Position numbers and translations under genes: made by a program. Below the pieces are notes generated by a model, which made no database searches, had not been told where the DNA came from, and saw only the letters and a program-made list of their open reading frames with translations. A stretch of DNA of 64,000 nucleotides, taken from the NCBI GenBank assembly GCA_028278225.1, contig JANQEU010000095.1, forward strand, positions 1 through 64,000. The letters run 5' to 3'. The stretch is from Cyclobacteriaceae bacterium (lineage in GTDB: Bacteria > Bacteroidota > Bacteroidia > Cytophagales > Cyclobacteriaceae). Below are positions 51,738 through 62,500 of this stretch, piece by piece; position 1 is the first letter of the stretch, and each line of letters starts with the position of its first letter.

Positions 51738-52686
51738 TGTGCTAATTATTGGAGCGGGCCCTATAGGACTGGCATGTGGAATAGAAGCAAAGAAAGCCGG
51801 ACTGAGTCATGTCATTATTGATAAGGGTTGTCTTGTCAATTCTATTTACAACTATCCCCTGAACATGACTTTCTTCTCAACTTCAGACCGGCTGGAAATC
51901 GGTGAAGTGCCATTTATTTCTCACTATCCAAAACCGACAAGACCGGAAGCTTTGGAGTACTACCGGAGAGTCACGCTTTCATGGGACCTTGATGTCCGTC
52001 TTTATGAAAAGGTCACCAGCGTCAAAAAAGAAGCCGGTACATTTATGGTAAACACCACCAAAGCGAATTATTCTGCGAAGGCCATTATTATCGCTACAGG
52101 TTTTTATGACCTGCCCTATCTCCTGGACGTCCCGGGTGAGGACCTGCCGAAGGTGAGACACTATTATGACGAACCGCATCCCTATTTCGGAATGAAAATA
52201 GCCGTCGTCGGAGCTGCCAACAGTGCCGTTGACGTTGCTTTGGAAACATACCGAAAAGGGGCAAAGGAAGTCACCATGGTGATCAGGGAAGAGGAGATTG
52301 CACCAAGTGTTAAATATTGGGTAAGGCCTGATATGGTCAATCGCATTGAAGAAGGATCAATCAAAGCATATTTTGAATCTTCCATCACCGAGATCCGGGA
52401 ATATGAAATTGATGTAACGACTCCCGATGGCAACATCACACTGGAAAATGACTTTGTGCTGGCAATGACCGGCTACCAGCCTGATTTCTCGCTTTTAGAA
52501 TCGATGGGCATCATCATCGGAGACGATGAATTCCACACACCATCGTATACACCTGAAACGATGGAAACAAATGTGCCCGGTATTTATCTCGCAGGAGTCA
52601 TTTGCGGCGGACTAAAGACCAACAAATGGTTTATTGAGAATTCCAGGGAACATGCCAAAGTCATTGTGAACGACCTCATCAAATAG
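51730..52686 (+). CDS. ypdA: YpdA family bacillithiol disulfide reductase (FAD/NADPH)
   Basis: A 318-residue pyridine-nucleotide oxidoreductase. It has the FAD loop IIGAGPIGLACGIEAKKAG (about 5-23), the NADPH loop VVGAANSAVDVALE (about 158-171), and a C-terminal FAD segment PGIYLAGVICGGLKTNKWF. It has a single non-catalytic N-terminal Cys region (DKGCLVNSIYNYPLNM) as in YpdA rather than the CxxC of thioredoxin reductase. It reduces bacillithiol disulfide. The operon position next to bshC supports the name. It overlaps the cyclo-ligase gene by 8 nt. Confidence 0.92.
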   Translation: MVDVLIIGAGPIGLACGIEAKKAGLSHVIIDKGCLVNSIYNYPLNMTFFSTSDRLEIGEVPFISHYPKPTRPEALEYYRRVTLSWDLDVRLYEKVTSVKKEAGTFMVNTTKANYSAKAIIIATGFYDLPYLLDVPGEDLPKVRHYYDEPHPYFGMKIAVVGAANSAVDVALETYRKGAKEVTMVIREEEIAPSVKYWVRPDMVNRIEEGSIKAYFESSITEIREYEIDVTTPDGNITLENDFVLAMTGYQPDFSLLESMGIIIGDDEFHTPSYTPETMETNVPGIYLAGVICGGLKTNKWFIENSREHAKVIVNDLIK

Positions 52687-52751
52687 CCCTTATGTCACTT
52701 TGCCTGGAAAAATTAAAGACCTATCTTTTCAGGGATTTCAACACTTTCACC

Positions 52752-54068
52752 ATGATCAGGAGATATTGTCTTTTCGGTATTTTGATCTCAGTTCTGAGTT
52801 GCAGTTTGCATGCCCAGGAAAAAATGGAGTGGTTTGGAGATGCAAAGCTTGGGATCTTCATCCATTGGGGTATTTATGCAGTCAACGGTATTGACGAATC
52901 CTGGTCTTTTTTTAACAATTACATCTCACATGAAGATTATTTGCGTCAGTTAGAAGGCTTCACTGCTGAGAAGTTTGATCCTGATGCATGGGCGAACCTG
53001 ATCAAATCAAGCGGCGCTCAGTATACCGTAATCACATCCAAACATCACGATGGCGTGGCGCTGTGGGACACCGAAATGGGAGGGATAAGTGTAGTAGACC
53101 AATCCCCGGCGGGAAGAGATCTTATTGAACCTTTTGTGTCAGCGATGCGAAAAAACGGGCTTAAGGTAGGTCTGTACTATTCATTGCCCGATTGGTCGTA
53201 CGATGACTATACTCATCACACAAGAACGGTCAAACGCTATGACATAGATGATGACCCTGAACGTTGGAATTCATTTTTAGAATACTACCAGGGACAACTG
53301 GATGAACTTTCCCGGAAATTCGATCCTGATCTGTATTGGTTTGACGGAGACTGGGAACATTCCGAGGCGGAGTGGGAGGCAGTAAAAGTGCGGGCAAGGC
53401 TTTTGGAGCATAATCCAAATGTCATTATCAATGCCCGTTTAAAAGGCCAGGGGGATTACGCCACTCCCGAACAAGGTGTGCCGATTACCAGACCTGAAAG
53501 CAAATACTGGGAACTATGTATGACAATGAATGACTCCTGGGGGTATCAGGGCAATGATCAGAACTATAAAAGTCCCTACCAGATCATCAGGATATTCGCT
53601 GATGTCATCAGCATGGGTGGCAACCTCCTCCTGGACATAGGTCCGAAAGCTGACGGCACTATCCCTCCGGAACAATTGCGTATCCTGAATGAGCTAGGCA
53701 GATGGACCGCCAGGCATAAAGAAGCCATTTATGGCACAAAATCAGGGTTACCGCAGGGGCACTTCTATGGTCCCACCACCCTCTCCTCCGCTCAGTCCGT
53801 CTTGTACCTGTTCCTCCCTCATCCACCAAAAGGTCCTGTGGTTTTGAAGGGGATAAAGAATAAGATCAACAGAATCCGGGTTGTCGGCGATGGCACAAAA
53901 CTGAGTCATACGGTCATTGGAAAAATGTACTGGAGTGAAATTCCCGGGATCATTTACATTGATATTCCCACCCAAAATATGGATGAGCAAATGACCGTAA
54001 TAGCTATCCAACTGGATGGGCCTGTGGATCTCTACAGAGAAGATGGACAGGCCATTGAAAGTAATTGA
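52752..54068 (+). CDS. Alpha-L-fucosidase (GH29)
   Basis: A 438-residue secreted enzyme with a signal peptide (MIRRYCLFGILISVLSCSLHAQ). The catalytic barrel has EWFGDAKLGIFIHWGIYAV, YTVITSKHHDGVALWDT and the nucleophile region LYWFDGDWEH with Asp198 (WFDG). It then has NDSWGYQGND and GGNLLLDIGPKADGTIPP, all GH29 marks. It removes terminal fucose from glycans outside the cytoplasm. I use ATG 52752 because it yields the signal peptide; the frame extends to 52692 without one. It is 66 bp after ypdA, plausibly its own unit. Confidence 0.93.
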   Translation: MIRRYCLFGILISVLSCSLHAQEKMEWFGDAKLGIFIHWGIYAVNGIDESWSFFNNYISHEDYLRQLEGFTAEKFDPDAWANLIKSSGAQYTVITSKHHDGVALWDTEMGGISVVDQSPAGRDLIEPFVSAMRKNGLKVGLYYSLPDWSYDDYTHHTRTVKRYDIDDDPERWNSFLEYYQGQLDELSRKFDPDLYWFDGDWEHSEAEWEAVKVRARLLEHNPNVIINARLKGQGDYATPEQGVPITRPESKYWELCMTMNDSWGYQGNDQNYKSPYQIIRIFADVISMGGNLLLDIGPKADGTIPPEQLRILNELGRWTARHKEAIYGTKSGLPQGHFYGPTTLSSAQSVLYLFLPHPPKGPVVLKGIKNKINRIRVVGDGTKLSHTVIGKMYWSEIPGIIYIDIPTQNMDEQMTVIAIQLDGPVDLYREDGQAIESN

Positions 54069-54139
54069 ACCTGATTTCCTAATTTTTTGTCCAAGTTTTA
54101 AACAATTTATTCCCTATTTCGTCTTACGGTTGGTAACCT

Positions 54140-54167
54140 TTATCAGATAACATTGTCTATCTGGTAA
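54140..54167. promoter_or_regulatory. Dyad upstream of the TonB-dependent receptor gene
   Basis: TTATCAGATA and TATCTGGTAA form inverted arms of 10 bp with one mismatch around 8 nt, ending 22 bp before the ATG. This size and position suit a dimeric regulator site; no known operator is recognised. Confidence 0.4.
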
Positions 54168-54189
54168 TTTCTTATTTTAAAACTCACTA

Positions 54190-56592
54190 ATGAAGCAGAT
54201 ACTCGCACTATTTACTCTTCTATATTCTTCCTTTTGTTTCGGTCAGGAACAATACACATTGAGTGGTTATGTCAAGGATGCCTCCAATGGTGAAACACTG
54301 ATCGGTTCCACGGTTTTCATCAGGGAATTGAATGGCGGAAGCATCACGAATGTATATGGTTTCTACTCCATTACACTTCCTCCCGGGGACTACAACGTAG
54401 AGTATCGTTATGTTGGATTTGATACCCAGACCAGGCCTTTATCCCTGACGGAAAATGTCAGAATGGATATTGAGCTTCAGGAGGAAAATGTTGAACTGGA
54501 GGCAATTGTCGTTTCCGCTGAGCGCGAAGACGCAAATGTCACCAGCATTGAAATGAGTACGGCAAAGCTGGACATAAAATCGATAACCAAAATTCCGGCG
54601 TTCGTTGGTGAGGTTGATATTATTAAGAGCATTCAATTACTGCCGGGGGTAAGTACCGTCGGAGAAGGTGCTTCCGGTTTTAACGTGAGGGGTGGCGGAG
54701 TAGGACAGAACCTGGTTCTGCTGGATGAAGCCCCCGTTTATCAGTCATCTCATCTTTTTGGATTTTTCTCAGTCTTCAATCCGGATGCCGTCAAAGATGT
54801 CAAGCTTTATAAAGGCGGTATCCCCTCACAATATGGCGGTCGGTTATCTTCCATTTTGGATATCAGAATGAAAGAGGGAAACTCAAAAGAATACGATGTC
54901 TCCGGTGGCATTGGAACTGTTTTCAGCCGGTTAGCGGTCGAGGGGCCTATCAATGATAAAGCATCATTTATCGTGGCTGGTCGGAGATCCTACATAGACA
55001 TCCTGGCCAGGCCATTTACCGATGTACTCGATGATGGAGCAGGACTATATTTTTATGATCTGACGGCCAAGACGAACTACAACATCAATGAAAAGAACCG
55101 TGTCTATCTCTCCGGTTATTTCGGCAGGGATGTTTTTAAGTTTGACAAGCGGCAGGGCTTTGACTGGGGAAACCGGACCGGCACATTAAGGTGGAACCAT
55201 TTATTCAGCGATCGATTCTTCTCAAATTTCACGGCATTCTACAGCAACTATGATTATGCATTTGCTTTTGGAGAGGATGACCGGGACAAGTTTCGGTGGA
55301 CGTCAAAAATCATCACCCACGACTTCAAACCGGAATTCACATGGTTCATCAATGGGGCCAATGAGTTGACATTCGGAGGCGAAGCTATTCTCTACCGTTT
55401 CAAACCCGCCAATGCCGTAAGTGTCAGCGACGGAGAACGAACTGATATCAGCCTCGAGGAAAGAAAAGGGTTTGAAGGATCCCTGTATGTCGGTAGCGAT
55501 CACAAGATTAGCAAAAAGCTGACCGCACAATACGGTCTCCGGTATTCGATGTTCAGTTATTTTGGAGGGACGGCTTACACATATTCCGATACGATCCCCG
55601 GACTACGACCGGAAGTGACGGGCGCAAAGAAGTATGATGACTGGGAGTCAATTAAAACCTATCACAACCTCGAACCGAGGGTATCGTTGCGTTACCAGTT
55701 AAGTCCTTCATCGTCGATAAAAGCCAGTTACAATCGCATGAATCAATACATCCACCTTGTTTCAAACACGGTGGCTGCCACACCAATTGATGTCTGGCAA
55801 CCCAGCACTAACAACATAAAGCCGCAGCAAGGAAATCAGGTAGCGCTGGGTTACTTCAGAAACTTTAGAAGCAACCTTTTTGAAACTTCCATTGAGGTTT
55901 ACCACAAATGGAATAAAAACCAGGTCGATTATATAGATGGTGCGGATCTTTTTATAAACGAATTTCTGGAAGGCCAACTGCTGGAAGGCAAGGGCAGGGC
56001 CTATGGCGTGGAGTTTTATCTAAAGAAAACCAGGGGCAGGTTCAACGGATGGATGAGCTATACGCTTGGAAAATCCGAGCTGCTGGTAGATGGAATTAAC
56101 TTCGGAAGAGATGTTGAAAACCGAAAAGGGAAATGGTATCCAACAAGGTTTGATCAAAGACACAATTTTAAATTAACAACCAATTATCAGCTCACGAAAA
56201 ATATAAGTCTGTCCGGAATTTTCACATTTGTATCGGGGACTCCCACCACATTTCCGACAGACAGGTATGTGGTACAGGATTATGTGATACCGATGACAGA
56301 TAACAGGCGAAACAACTTCAGGGTCCCGGATTATCACCGTTTGGATTTTTCAGTAACTGTGGACAATGTATGGCGGGGTGTACCAAAAAAACGCTCCGGG
56401 AAAGTTCGTTCCGGAGAAGATTACCTGGTCCTGTCCGTCTATAATGTATATGGCCGTGAAAATCCCTTTGCCATCTACTTTGCCCAGGGTGATGAGCGAT
56501 TTCTGGCTGGGGAATCAGTCGATACATCCGCCAGTCAGGTTGCCATTCTCGGCACCATGGTACCTTCTATTTCTTACAACTTCAAATTCTGA
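54190..56592 (+). CDS. TonB-dependent receptor with N-terminal carboxypeptidase-like domain
   Basis: An 800-residue outer-membrane receptor. A signal peptide (ILALFTLLYSSFCFG) leads to a CarboxypepD_reg-like domain (about 20-105, YTLSGYVKDASNGETLIGSTVFI), then the plug (SIQLLPGVSTVGEGASGFNVRGGGVGQNLVLLDEAPVYQSSHLFGFFSVFNPDAVKDVKLYKGGIPSQYGGRLSSILDI). A barrel of about 22 strands ends ISYNFKF with an aromatic terminus. It imports an unknown substrate. It is followed 2 bp later by a DUF4249 lipoprotein, a standard pair in Bacteroidota, distinct from SusC/SusD. Confidence 0.92.
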   Translation: MKQILALFTLLYSSFCFGQEQYTLSGYVKDASNGETLIGSTVFIRELNGGSITNVYGFYSITLPPGDYNVEYRYVGFDTQTRPLSLTENVRMDIELQEENVELEAIVVSAEREDANVTSIEMSTAKLDIKSITKIPAFVGEVDIIKSIQLLPGVSTVGEGASGFNVRGGGVGQNLVLLDEAPVYQSSHLFGFFSVFNPDAVKDVKLYKGGIPSQYGGRLSSILDIRMKEGNSKEYDVSGGIGTVFSRLAVEGPINDKASFIVAGRRSYIDILARPFTDVLDDGAGLYFYDLTAKTNYNINEKNRVYLSGYFGRDVFKFDKRQGFDWGNRTGTLRWNHLFSDRFFSNFTAFYSNYDYAFAFGEDDRDKFRWTSKIITHDFKPEFTWFINGANELTFGGEAILYRFKPANAVSVSDGERTDISLEERKGFEGSLYVGSDHKISKKLTAQYGLRYSMFSYFGGTAYTYSDTIPGLRPEVTGAKKYDDWESIKTYHNLEPRVSLRYQLSPSSSIKASYNRMNQYIHLVSNTVAATPIDVWQPSTNNIKPQQGNQVALGYFRNFRSNLFETSIEVYHKWNKNQVDYIDGADLFINEFLEGQLLEGKGRAYGVEFYLKKTRGRFNGWMSYTLGKSELLVDGINFGRDVENRKGKWYPTRFDQRHNFKLTTNYQLTKNISLSGIFTFVSGTPTTFPTDRYVVQDYVIPMTDNRRNNFRVPDYHRLDFSVTVDNVWRGVPKKRSGKVRSGEDYLVLSVYNVYGRENPFAIYFAQGDERFLAGESVDTSASQVAILGTMVPSISYNFKF

Positions 56593-56594
56593 GC

Positions 56595-57548
56595 ATGACA
56601 CGATTTTTGAACATAATTACCGTTTCTCTTATTTTTCTTTTCGCATGTGAGAAAGAAATTCATCCCGATCTGGAAAGTCCCGCCAATGCAATCGTGATTG
56701 ATGCCTGGCTTACGGATCAGGATACAATACAGAATATTCATGTCACAAGATCACAACCGTATTTTGACAACGCCTCACCTTCCAAGATAAGCGGGGCTAC
56801 GGTGAATGTTTATGATCAGGATAACAATGTTTTTCCTTTCATCGAAAATGACAGCACTTATACCTGGATAAGTCCGGATGGCCAACCCTTTGGCCAGGTC
56901 GGTAACATCTATTTTTTGGTGGTTGAAGTAAACGGAGAACAATTTGAGGCTGTCTCGGATATGGGAAGGGTTCCTCCTATCGATTCCATCAATTTTAAAT
57001 TTGAAGAAAAGGATGCTTTCATCACGCAAGATTTTTACCTGGCAGAATTTGTAAGCCGGGACCCGGAAGGAGTAGGAGATACCTATTGGATCAAAGCCTG
57101 GAAAAACGGACAGCTTTTGAACAAACCTGATGAGATCAATGTTGCCTGGGATGCAGCATTTACGGAAGGTGGAGGAGTGGATGGACAGGTTTTTATTCAA
57201 CCCATCCAGTACGCAATAAACCCCATAGATGAGGATCCTGACCAGGACAATGAGTTCATACCTCCGTATGATATAGGTGATTCGGTTTATGTGGAGATCC
57301 ATTCCATCAATGTACATGCTTTTTACTTTCTGCAGGAAGTGCTCATTCAAACCAATCGGGAGGGCGGATTCGGAGCATTATTTGCCACACCTTTGGCCAA
57401 TGTCACCACCAATGTTTACAACACAAATGGAAATTCGGGGTCAAGTGTTTTTGGGTTTTTCAATGTGGCGGCCGTCAGTTCCGCCGGCAGGCGGTTAACC
57501 GAAGAAGTTGCCCTTGCAGCTCAGGAAGAAGCAAGGAATTCCAACTAG
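56595..57548 (+). CDS. DUF4249 domain-containing lipoprotein
   Basis: A 317-residue lipoprotein (signal ends LIFLFAC, Cys about residue 17). The DUF4249 body has SPANAIVIDAWLTDQDTIQNIHVTRSQPYFDNASPSKISGATVNVYDQDNNVFPF and PPIDSINFKFEEKDAF. Such proteins sit on the outer membrane over a TonB receptor, probably as the surface substrate-binding or lid subunit. It starts 2 bp after the receptor stop. Confidence 0.9.
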   Translation: MTRFLNIITVSLIFLFACEKEIHPDLESPANAIVIDAWLTDQDTIQNIHVTRSQPYFDNASPSKISGATVNVYDQDNNVFPFIENDSTYTWISPDGQPFGQVGNIYFLVVEVNGEQFEAVSDMGRVPPIDSINFKFEEKDAFITQDFYLAEFVSRDPEGVGDTYWIKAWKNGQLLNKPDEINVAWDAAFTEGGGVDGQVFIQPIQYAINPIDEDPDQDNEFIPPYDIGDSVYVEIHSINVHAFYFLQEVLIQTNREGGFGALFATPLANVTTNVYNTNGNSGSSVFGFFNVAAVSSAGRRLTEEVALAAQEEARNSN

Positions 57549-57579
57549 CAGCATTCCGGTAATTTGTTAAATTTACCAT

Positions 57580-58131
57580 ATGCAAGTAGCCTCAATTGAT
57601 GCAAGCAAGAAATGGACTGTTGAAGATTATCTTCAATTGGGGGAAGATTTTCATTACCAGTTGATCGAAGGAGAACTCATTATGTCACCTGCCCCAAACC
57701 CGTATCATCAGGAAGTTGTTTTGAGACTTTGCCGTGTTTTAGATGATTTCTGCAACAAGATCAAAGGTAAGACCTACTTCTCCCCGATCGATGTTTATCT
57801 TGATGAGCACAATGTATACCAACCGGACTTAATATTGCTTACAAGTGACTCACTAAACAAAATAAGTGACCGGGGTATAGAAGGAACGCCGGAACTGGTC
57901 GTTGAGATACTCTCCCCATCCAATAGTCATATAGATCGCTATCAGAAAAAGGAAGCGTATCACAAATTCGGTGTAAAAGAGTATTGGATGATCGATCCCA
58001 ACAATAAGTCAATTGAGATTTTAAATTTCAAAAAGGACGCGGAGCATCCTGTGTTTTATCAGATTGAAAAAGGATTGGTAAAATCCGTATTATTTGAAGA
58101 TTTGGGATTTGAACTATCTGCCATTTTTTAG
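57580..58131 (+). CDS. Uma2 family endonuclease-fold protein
   Basis: A 183-residue PD-(D/E)xK-fold protein with the Uma2 layout. It has WTVEDYLQLGEDFHYQLIEGELIMSPAPNPYHQEV, YQPDLILLTSD (catalytic Asp) and TPELVVEILSPSNSHIDRYQKKEAYHKFGVKEYWMIDP. The (D/E)-x-K type residues are intact. The biological role of Uma2 proteins is not established; many are stand-alone or multi-copy. No methylase, toxin or transposase partner is near, so no defence role can be claimed. Confidence 0.9.
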   Translation: MQVASIDASKKWTVEDYLQLGEDFHYQLIEGELIMSPAPNPYHQEVVLRLCRVLDDFCNKIKGKTYFSPIDVYLDEHNVYQPDLILLTSDSLNKISDRGIEGTPELVVEILSPSNSHIDRYQKKEAYHKFGVKEYWMIDPNNKSIEILNFKKDAEHPVFYQIEKGLVKSVLFEDLGFELSAIF

Positions 58132-58251
58132 GATTGAGGATTATTAATTTCACATTAACCGGCGGAAGGTTCGGAAAATCATTCCTGCAATTGGAATCGT
58201 ACTGCGTGAATTTTGCAGTCTAAAATCTAAAAATCTAAAGTCTGACATCTA

Positions 58252-58941
58252 CTATTTAATCGCCCGCACCATTTCTTTTTTACCCAAAGCGCCCGGCAGG
58301 GTTTCCACTTCAAACCCGATCGCAGCGAGGTCCCGCTTAAACTGACCTTTCGCGCAATAAGTAACCAGAGCACCATTGTTATTCATCAGGGCGTAACATT
58401 TTTCCAGATTAGGTCCTGACCAGATATCCGGCTGTTTTGACGGCGCAAATGCATCAAAGTAAACAAGATCATACCGGAATGACGTTTCAAATTCTTCAAG
58501 CGTTCTTTCAATTTTTCTTAGTGTGAAATTTTCCTTGATATTCACATCTGCCTCCCAATCTGACTTATGGAGTCTCATAAACACATCTTGTTTCTCATGT
58601 GATGCTGCATAGTTGAGCGTAGAAATTAGCTCCACAGGAAGTGGATTAGGTTCAAGAGCATCATAATGAACACTCAATTTTGACGTTGATATATCAATGG
58701 CTGTAAGGAAGGCGTTTAGTCCTGTTCCGAAACCAACTTCAAGGATCCGAACACCATCCCCGGGAAATTGATTAGCGACATATTTGAACCCTTTTCCGAT
58801 GAAAACATATTCTGATTCGCCCACCGCACCATGAGAAGAGTGGTAAGTTTCATGAAGATCTTCCCTGTAAATGGTATGGGAGCCATCATCTGTGGTAATT
58901 ATTCTTAGCTTGGGAGGTCGATTCACGATATAATTTAGCAT
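58252..58941 (-). CDS. mnmD: tRNA (5-methylaminomethyl-2-thiouridine)(34)-methyltransferase MnmD
   Basis: A 229-residue SAM methyltransferase matching the MnmC N-terminal half without the FAD oxidase half. It has the SAM loop ILEVGFGTGLNAFLTAIDI, DALEPNPLPVELIS, and LVYFDAFAPSKQPDIWSGPNLEKCYALMNNNGALVTYCAKGQFKRDLAAIGFEV. It methylates the wobble uridine of tRNAs decoding purine-ending codons. Free-standing MnmD is the usual Bacteroidota form; its partner oxidase activity comes from elsewhere. It is convergent with the Uma2 gene. Confidence 0.92.
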   Translation of the reverse strand: MLNYIVNRPPKLRIITTDDGSHTIYREDLHETYHSSHGAVGESEYVFIGKGFKYVANQFPGDGVRILEVGFGTGLNAFLTAIDISTSKLSVHYDALEPNPLPVELISTLNYAASHEKQDVFMRLHKSDWEADVNIKENFTLRKIERTLEEFETSFRYDLVYFDAFAPSKQPDIWSGPNLEKCYALMNNNGALVTYCAKGQFKRDLAAIGFEVETLPGALGKKEMVRAIK

Positions 58942-59029
58942 TTAAGGTAAGGGAACTCTATTTTTATATTGATATTTATTATAATCATAACTAAAGAATA
59001 TAATTTGGCTTTTTAAAGAATTAGAATTT

Positions 59030-59569
59030 ATGAAAAATATACTTTCAACATTGCTTTTAGGCGCACTTGTTCTCTTTGTGGCCTGTGACGATGATGAACC
59101 AAAAGTAGATCCAATTGTAGGTGAATGGGAATTGGACAGGTTTGAAATATCAAATGCACCTACCGGGTTTATGAATGTGGAAGGTCGTAGTTCGGATTGG
59201 TTCGGAGAGGACAGGTACTCGATAGAGTTCTTTTCGGACGGCGCCTACAACAGGGAAATCGACAACATACCTGGCTTTGGAGACATCGATGATGAAGGCG
59301 AGTGGGAGCTAATAGACAACGAGTTGGAGTTAGATTCGGATGATGACGAGATAGGCGGTGTCGACTACTCATTTACCCTGGAGGAAGAGATCACCGATAG
59401 GGAAATGATACTGAGTGCGCTTACTACAATACTTGCGCTTCCTGATGATTTTGCCACCGTTGTTATGGTTGACACAGTCACCATCCAAGCTGTACTGGAT
59501 TCATTGGTAGGTGCTTACGTTAATGAGATCCAGGTAACAGGCACTTATGAATTCGACCGGGTGAACTAA
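59030..59569 (+). CDS. Lipocalin-like lipoprotein of unknown function
   Basis: A 179-residue lipoprotein (signal ends LFVAC, Cys about residue 19), then acidic DDDEP and DPIVGEWELDRFEISN, the usual start of a small lipocalin-like beta-barrel. A later DDEGEWELIDNELELDSDDDEIGG segment and C-terminal QVTGTYEFDRVN fit the last strand. It is very acidic. It is 24 bp upstream of susC on the same strand and may belong to that operon, though similar lipoproteins are common and function is not known. Confidence 0.78.
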   Translation: MKNILSTLLLGALVLFVACDDDEPKVDPIVGEWELDRFEISNAPTGFMNVEGRSSDWFGEDRYSIEFFSDGAYNREIDNIPGFGDIDDEGEWELIDNELELDSDDDEIGGVDYSFTLEEEITDREMILSALTTILALPDDFATVVMVDTVTIQAVLDSLVGAYVNEIQVTGTYEFDRVN

Positions 59570-59593
59570 GGTAGTAGAAGAGGTTGCTGGCGT

Positions 59594-62500
59594 ATGTGGA
59601 TCCGACAGTGGGGATTAGTATTTCTTTTTAGTTTTTTGGCGACTGCCGTCGCAGCTCAAAAAGTCATCTCAGGCACAGTAACTGACAAAACCGGAGAAGC
59701 CCTGATTGGTGTCACCGTACTCAATAAAGCTGCCGGTACGGGCTCCATTACAGACATTGAGGGTAATTACAGGGTTTCCGTAAACCGGGGTGATACCCTT
59801 GCATTCAGCATGGTGGGTATGCAAACCCAGGAGGTAGTGATCACAGATCAGACCAATGTCAATGTCGAGCTTCTTCTTGAATCCGAACTCCTGGGAGAGA
59901 TCGTTGTTACGGGTTTCCAGGAATTAAATAGGAAATTATTTACAGGATCTGCGGAGCGGGTGGACATGGAGCAGATAAAGGTGGACGGCATCACTGACGT
60001 CAGCAGGGTGCTGGAAGGGCAGGTCGCAGGCGTCAATGTCGATAATGTATCCGGCACATTTGGAGCTTCTCCCAGGATCCGGATCAGGGGAAATACTTCC
60101 ATCAACGGAAACAATCAACCGTTGATAGTAGTGGACGGAGTGATCCTTGAGGATCTGAACAACGTCAACACGGAAGACCTGATATCCGGAAACGCCAATA
60201 CATTGATAGGTTCGTCGATCGCAAACCTAAATCCCAACGACATAGCCTCATTTGAGATCCTGAAAGACGCCTCGGCAACTGCTATTTATGGTGCCAGGGC
60301 TGCAAACGGGGTGATTGTGATCACTACCAAACGTGGCAGGAGTGGTCAGCTGAGGGTAAACTACAGCGGGACATTCTCCGGCAAGCTTCGCCCTACCTAC
60401 AACCAATTTAATCTTCTCAACTCGGCGGAAGAGATGTCCGTGTACAGGGAATTGTTCGATAAAGGACTGATTGACATTACTACCTCCGTTCGCGCCTCCA
60501 ACTATGGTGCTATGGGTAAAATGTTTGCACTGATTGCCAACCATGAGTTGGAATGGGGGCCGGGAGGGGGATTGAACGAGGAGTTTCTCAATCAATATGA
60601 AAATGCAAATACGGATTGGTTTGATGTATTATTCCATGATATCGGAATTCAGCAGCAACACTCACTGAGCTTTACGGCAGGAGGCGAAAAAACCAATAAT
60701 TATTATTCGGTCAGCTTCCTGAATGATCAGGGTCAGACCATTGCTGATGAGGTTAAGAGAATAACCGGTACCGCCCGTAACACCTATTACATTTCAGATA
60801 AATTCTCGTTCGGATTAAAGACATCCGCCAGCTACCGGGATCAGCGGGTACCGGGGACCAGGAACCGGGAATTTGACCCGATCTCCGGCAGGTTCAGCAG
60901 AAGTTTCGATATCAACCCCTACAGTTACGCATTGAATACGGCCAGGTCGATCCGCCCCTATGATGGAAACGGGAACAGGGAATATTTCAGAAGGAATTAT
61001 ACGGATTTCAATATACTGGATGAACTTGAGCTAAATTTCATTGACATCAAGGTTATCGATGTATCAGCCCAAACTGATTTTGAGTTAAGTCCTTTTGAAA
61101 GCCTGAATATAAGAGGTGTGTTTCAGGCGAGGTTTGCAAGTACCAAGAGAGACCATACGGTAAATGAAAATTCCAACCAGGCTGAGGCTTATCGCGCCAA
61201 CCAGACACAGTTCATCCAGGATCAAAATAATCTGCTTTTCAGAGATCCGGACAATCCAGGTCTGAACCCGGTGGTCGTATTACCCCAGGGAGGATTCAAC
61301 TACCTGGACGAAAGTGACCTGCTGAACATTTTCAGCAGGATAAGTGGCGAATGGTCATATAACCTGAATGAGGCACATGATTTGAATGCTTTGTTTGGCC
61401 AGGAGATCAGATTCACTGACAGATCCGAAACCAGCGTTACCGGCCTGGGTGTAATTTATGAAAGCGGAGGCGTCGTGGTAACAGATCCTAACATTATTGA
61501 ATTCTTCAATCAACAGGATATTGATTACTACAGTCTATCACAGTCGAAAGATCGATTTATAGGCTGGTTTTTTAACGGAGGATATGCGTTTCGATCGAAG
61601 TACATCGCAAATTTTACGATGCGTTATGACGGATCCAACCAGCTGGGGAGAAGCAGGCAGGCCCGATTTCTTCCCACATGGAACGTTAGCGGAGCCTGGA
61701 ATATCATAGATGAACCCTGGATGGGCCGGGCGACCTTTCTGGATGATCTTAAGTTCAGGGTCACATATGGCATTTCAGGAAACTTACCCCCTGAAGCCAG
61801 CGCCATTTTAAATCTCCAGTCTGACGTGACCGTACGGCCGACGGATGTGGAGCCGTATTTGTACATCCAGGACCTGACCAATACTGAACTAACCTGGGAA
61901 AAGCTGAATGAATTTAATACGGGAGCGGATTTTAGTTTTTTGAGAGGCAGGGTAACCGGATCGTTTGAATATTATCTTCGGAAATCTTTCGACCTGATCG
62001 GCACAGTGCAGACAAGCGGGATCGGAGGGCAGGGTCTCAAGGTTGGCAATTTTGCGGATATGGAGTCCAATGGCTATGAGATCACGCTCAACACAATCAA
62101 TGTTGGCAAAGGCGAGTTTGGGTGGACCTCAAGCCTGAATGTAGGCTATACCAAGGATGAGATCACAAAACTTGATTTCGGCCCGCGTTATGCCGATGCA
62201 ATAGGTCAGGAAGGTGCGGCAGTTGACGGTGGCGTGCGCCGTGGATTATATTCCGTACGTTTCAATGGGCTGAACGAAAATGGTGTTCCGACTTTTCTCG
62301 CTGGTGAAGGGGAGGAAGTTTTCCAGTTTGACCTGCAGGACAGGGAAGACCTGACGGAAGTGCTGAAGTTTGAAGGTCCCACTGAGCCCAGGGGAGCGGG
62401 AGGACTTACAAATACTTTTAGCTATAAAGGGCTTACACTGAGTATTCTGCTATCCTATAAATTTGATTATAAGATAAGGCTGAACGACGCCTTTTTCTCC

